From NCBI GenBank assembly GCA_947372005.1, contig CANBRV010000139.1:1-5976 (forward strand): a DNA stretch of 5,976 bases, in the 5' to 3' direction. The notes under the pieces were generated by a model. The model was not told the origin of the DNA. It worked only from the letters and a program-made list of their open reading frames with translations, and made no database searches. A program made the position numbers and the translations under genes. This DNA is from Comamonadaceae bacterium. Lineage in GTDB: Bacteria > Pseudomonadota > Gammaproteobacteria > Burkholderiales > Burkholderiaceae_C. Below are positions 5,243-5,976 of this stretch, one piece after another. How positions within the stretch are numbered: the first letter of the stretch is position 1; each line of letters begins with the position of its first letter.

Positions 5243-5976
5243 ATGACTACATTAACAACACCGCTCATCCACTGGCAAGAAAAAGATAAAGATTGCTCCG
5301 CCATTTGGCGCTCAGAGCGCGGCGCCTCACCTCCAAAACGCGTCGTGATTGCCGACGACACCTTATCGGCTGATTCCGCCTATCGCTTGGCTTGTGCAGG
5401 CACAGGCTTGCTTTGGCGGGGCGATTTTCAAAACGCAAAGCTCTTGCTGGCGGCAATGGCGCGGCGCATCGATAAAACGCCTGATCGTAAAAAACGCAAA
5501 GCGCCACCAGTGGAAATCGCAGATGCCAACGCGGCTGCGGCACAAGGTTTTCATCTGCACCGCCAAGCGCAAGCGCAGCGGGCACGAGTTTTGAGCTGCG
5601 TGCTCATTCCATTTGATGCTGACTATGGCATTCCACTTCGCCGTGCGCCAGACGCAAAATTGGCCTGCGCCGAAGCGTGGGGCGAACCCGATGCATCGGG
5701 TACGCTAAACGCAGCAGCGCTCAACTCCGTCGCCACACTGCGCGAACTCATGGGCATTACCTCTGCGCACGAGTGGCGCAAAAAAGGCATTGAGATTGGG
5801 GCACTAGGCAAAGTGGGTAGCACCGCCAACAACCGCATCCATCCACACTACGGCGTGTTTTCGCCCGTGCGCGGCGAGTACATCACCTTGGTGAATCGCG
5901 CCGAGTTTCCACCTGCATTTTTTGAACGCGTCAAGTTTGTAGCGTTTGATATCGGCACGGGAACAGGCGTGCTCTC
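5243..5976 (+). CDS. Class I SAM-dependent methyltransferase, N-terminal part (cut by right window edge)
   Basis: 244 codons are open from the ATG 14 nt after lipB to the window end. SAM-binding motif I appears at the end: VAFDIGTGTGVL (233-244), with the D-x-G-x-G-x-G pattern at D236, G238, G240 and G242. It is preceded by YGVFSPVRGEYITLV (203-217), a substrate-side motif seen in methyltransferases of the small-methyltransferase/PrmC-like type. The catalytic domain thus begins only after about 200 residues. The N-terminal part contains DTLSADSAYRLACAGTGLLWRGDFQNAKLLL (39-69), a basic stretch DKTPDRKKRK (77-86), an Ala/Gln-rich helix (about 91-115) and VLIPFDADYGIPLRRAP (120-136). I recognise this as a conserved but functionally unassigned type found in Burkholderiales. 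The substrate is unknown; protein, RNA or a small molecule are all possible. No strong ribosome site is visible, and an in-frame TTG lies two codons upstream of the ATG. Confidence 0.87.
   Translation, partial: MTTLTTPLIHWQEKDKDCSAIWRSERGASPPKRVVIADDTLSADSAYRLACAGTGLLWRGDFQNAKLLLAAMARRIDKTPDRKKRKAPPVEIADANAAAAQGFHLHRQAQAQRARVLSCVLIPFDADYGIPLRRAPDAKLACAEAWGEPDASGTLNAAALNSVATLRELMGITSAHEWRKKGIEIGALGKVGSTANNRIHPHYGVFSPVRGEYITLVNRAEFPPAFFERVKFVAFDIGTGTGVL

Noticed and set aside
5265..5585. Minus-strand and alternative-frame open readings within the methyltransferase
   Set aside because: The plus-strand frame starting at 5243 is open to the window end and carries the YGVFSPVRGEY and DIGTGTG motifs, so the others are shadows.
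1..5976. CRISPR array, tRNA/rRNA genes, complete insertion sequence, toxin-antitoxin pair or phage genes
   Set aside because: No regularly spaced repeats, no structural RNA signatures, no transposase or integrase, and almost all bases are accounted for by the seven genes.

Overview
The window looks like chromosomal DNA of a betaproteobacterium, most likely Burkholderiales (Comamonadaceae-like). The evidence is moderate GC, two tandem periplasmic receptors of the Bug/TctC type (a family hugely expanded in that order), a LipB with the YHGPGQ and NPCGYSGL motifs plus an internal insertion that I recall from comamonad homologues, and a methyltransferase type I associate with the same group. The genus cannot be fixed from the sequence alone. 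Coding density is very high: seven protein genes, two of them cut by the window edges, no RNA genes, no complete insertion sequence and no CRISPR array.

Left part, minus strand: the N-terminal 277 codons of a RecQ DNA helicase (833 down to the left edge) lie 14 nt downstream of a complete fumarylacetoacetate hydrolase (FAH)-family gene (1738 down to 848). Right part, plus strand: five closely packed genes run away from the FAH gene. They are Bug receptor 1 (1790-2770), Bug receptor 2 (2770-3804, 1-nt overlap), a ModA-like substrate-binding protein with no signal peptide (3829-4530), lipB for octanoyl transfer to lipoyl domains (4536-5228), and the first 244 codons of a class I SAM-dependent methyltransferase (5243 to the right edge). 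Gaps of -1, 24, 5 and 14 nt suggest a single transcript, although lipB and the methyltransferase may be housekeeping genes that only happen to follow the accessory genes.

The divergent FAH and Bug genes share a control region of about 50 bp. They make a plausible small module in which an organic acid is captured in the periplasm and a beta-diketo acid or related intermediate is cleaved inside the cell. The substrate is not identifiable, and no membrane transporter (TctA/TctB or ABC permease) is present in the window.

The most unusual feature is a pair of inverted, REP-like palindromes (core GGGGTCAGACCCC, at 2800-2812 and 2855-2867) inside the 5' end of the second receptor gene. Together they span exactly 26 codons and encode almost the whole hydrophobic part of its signal peptide. 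They could also fold into one long hairpin in the mRNA just after the start codon. I see no complete new defence or mobile system here; the rest is fairly ordinary chromosomal content.
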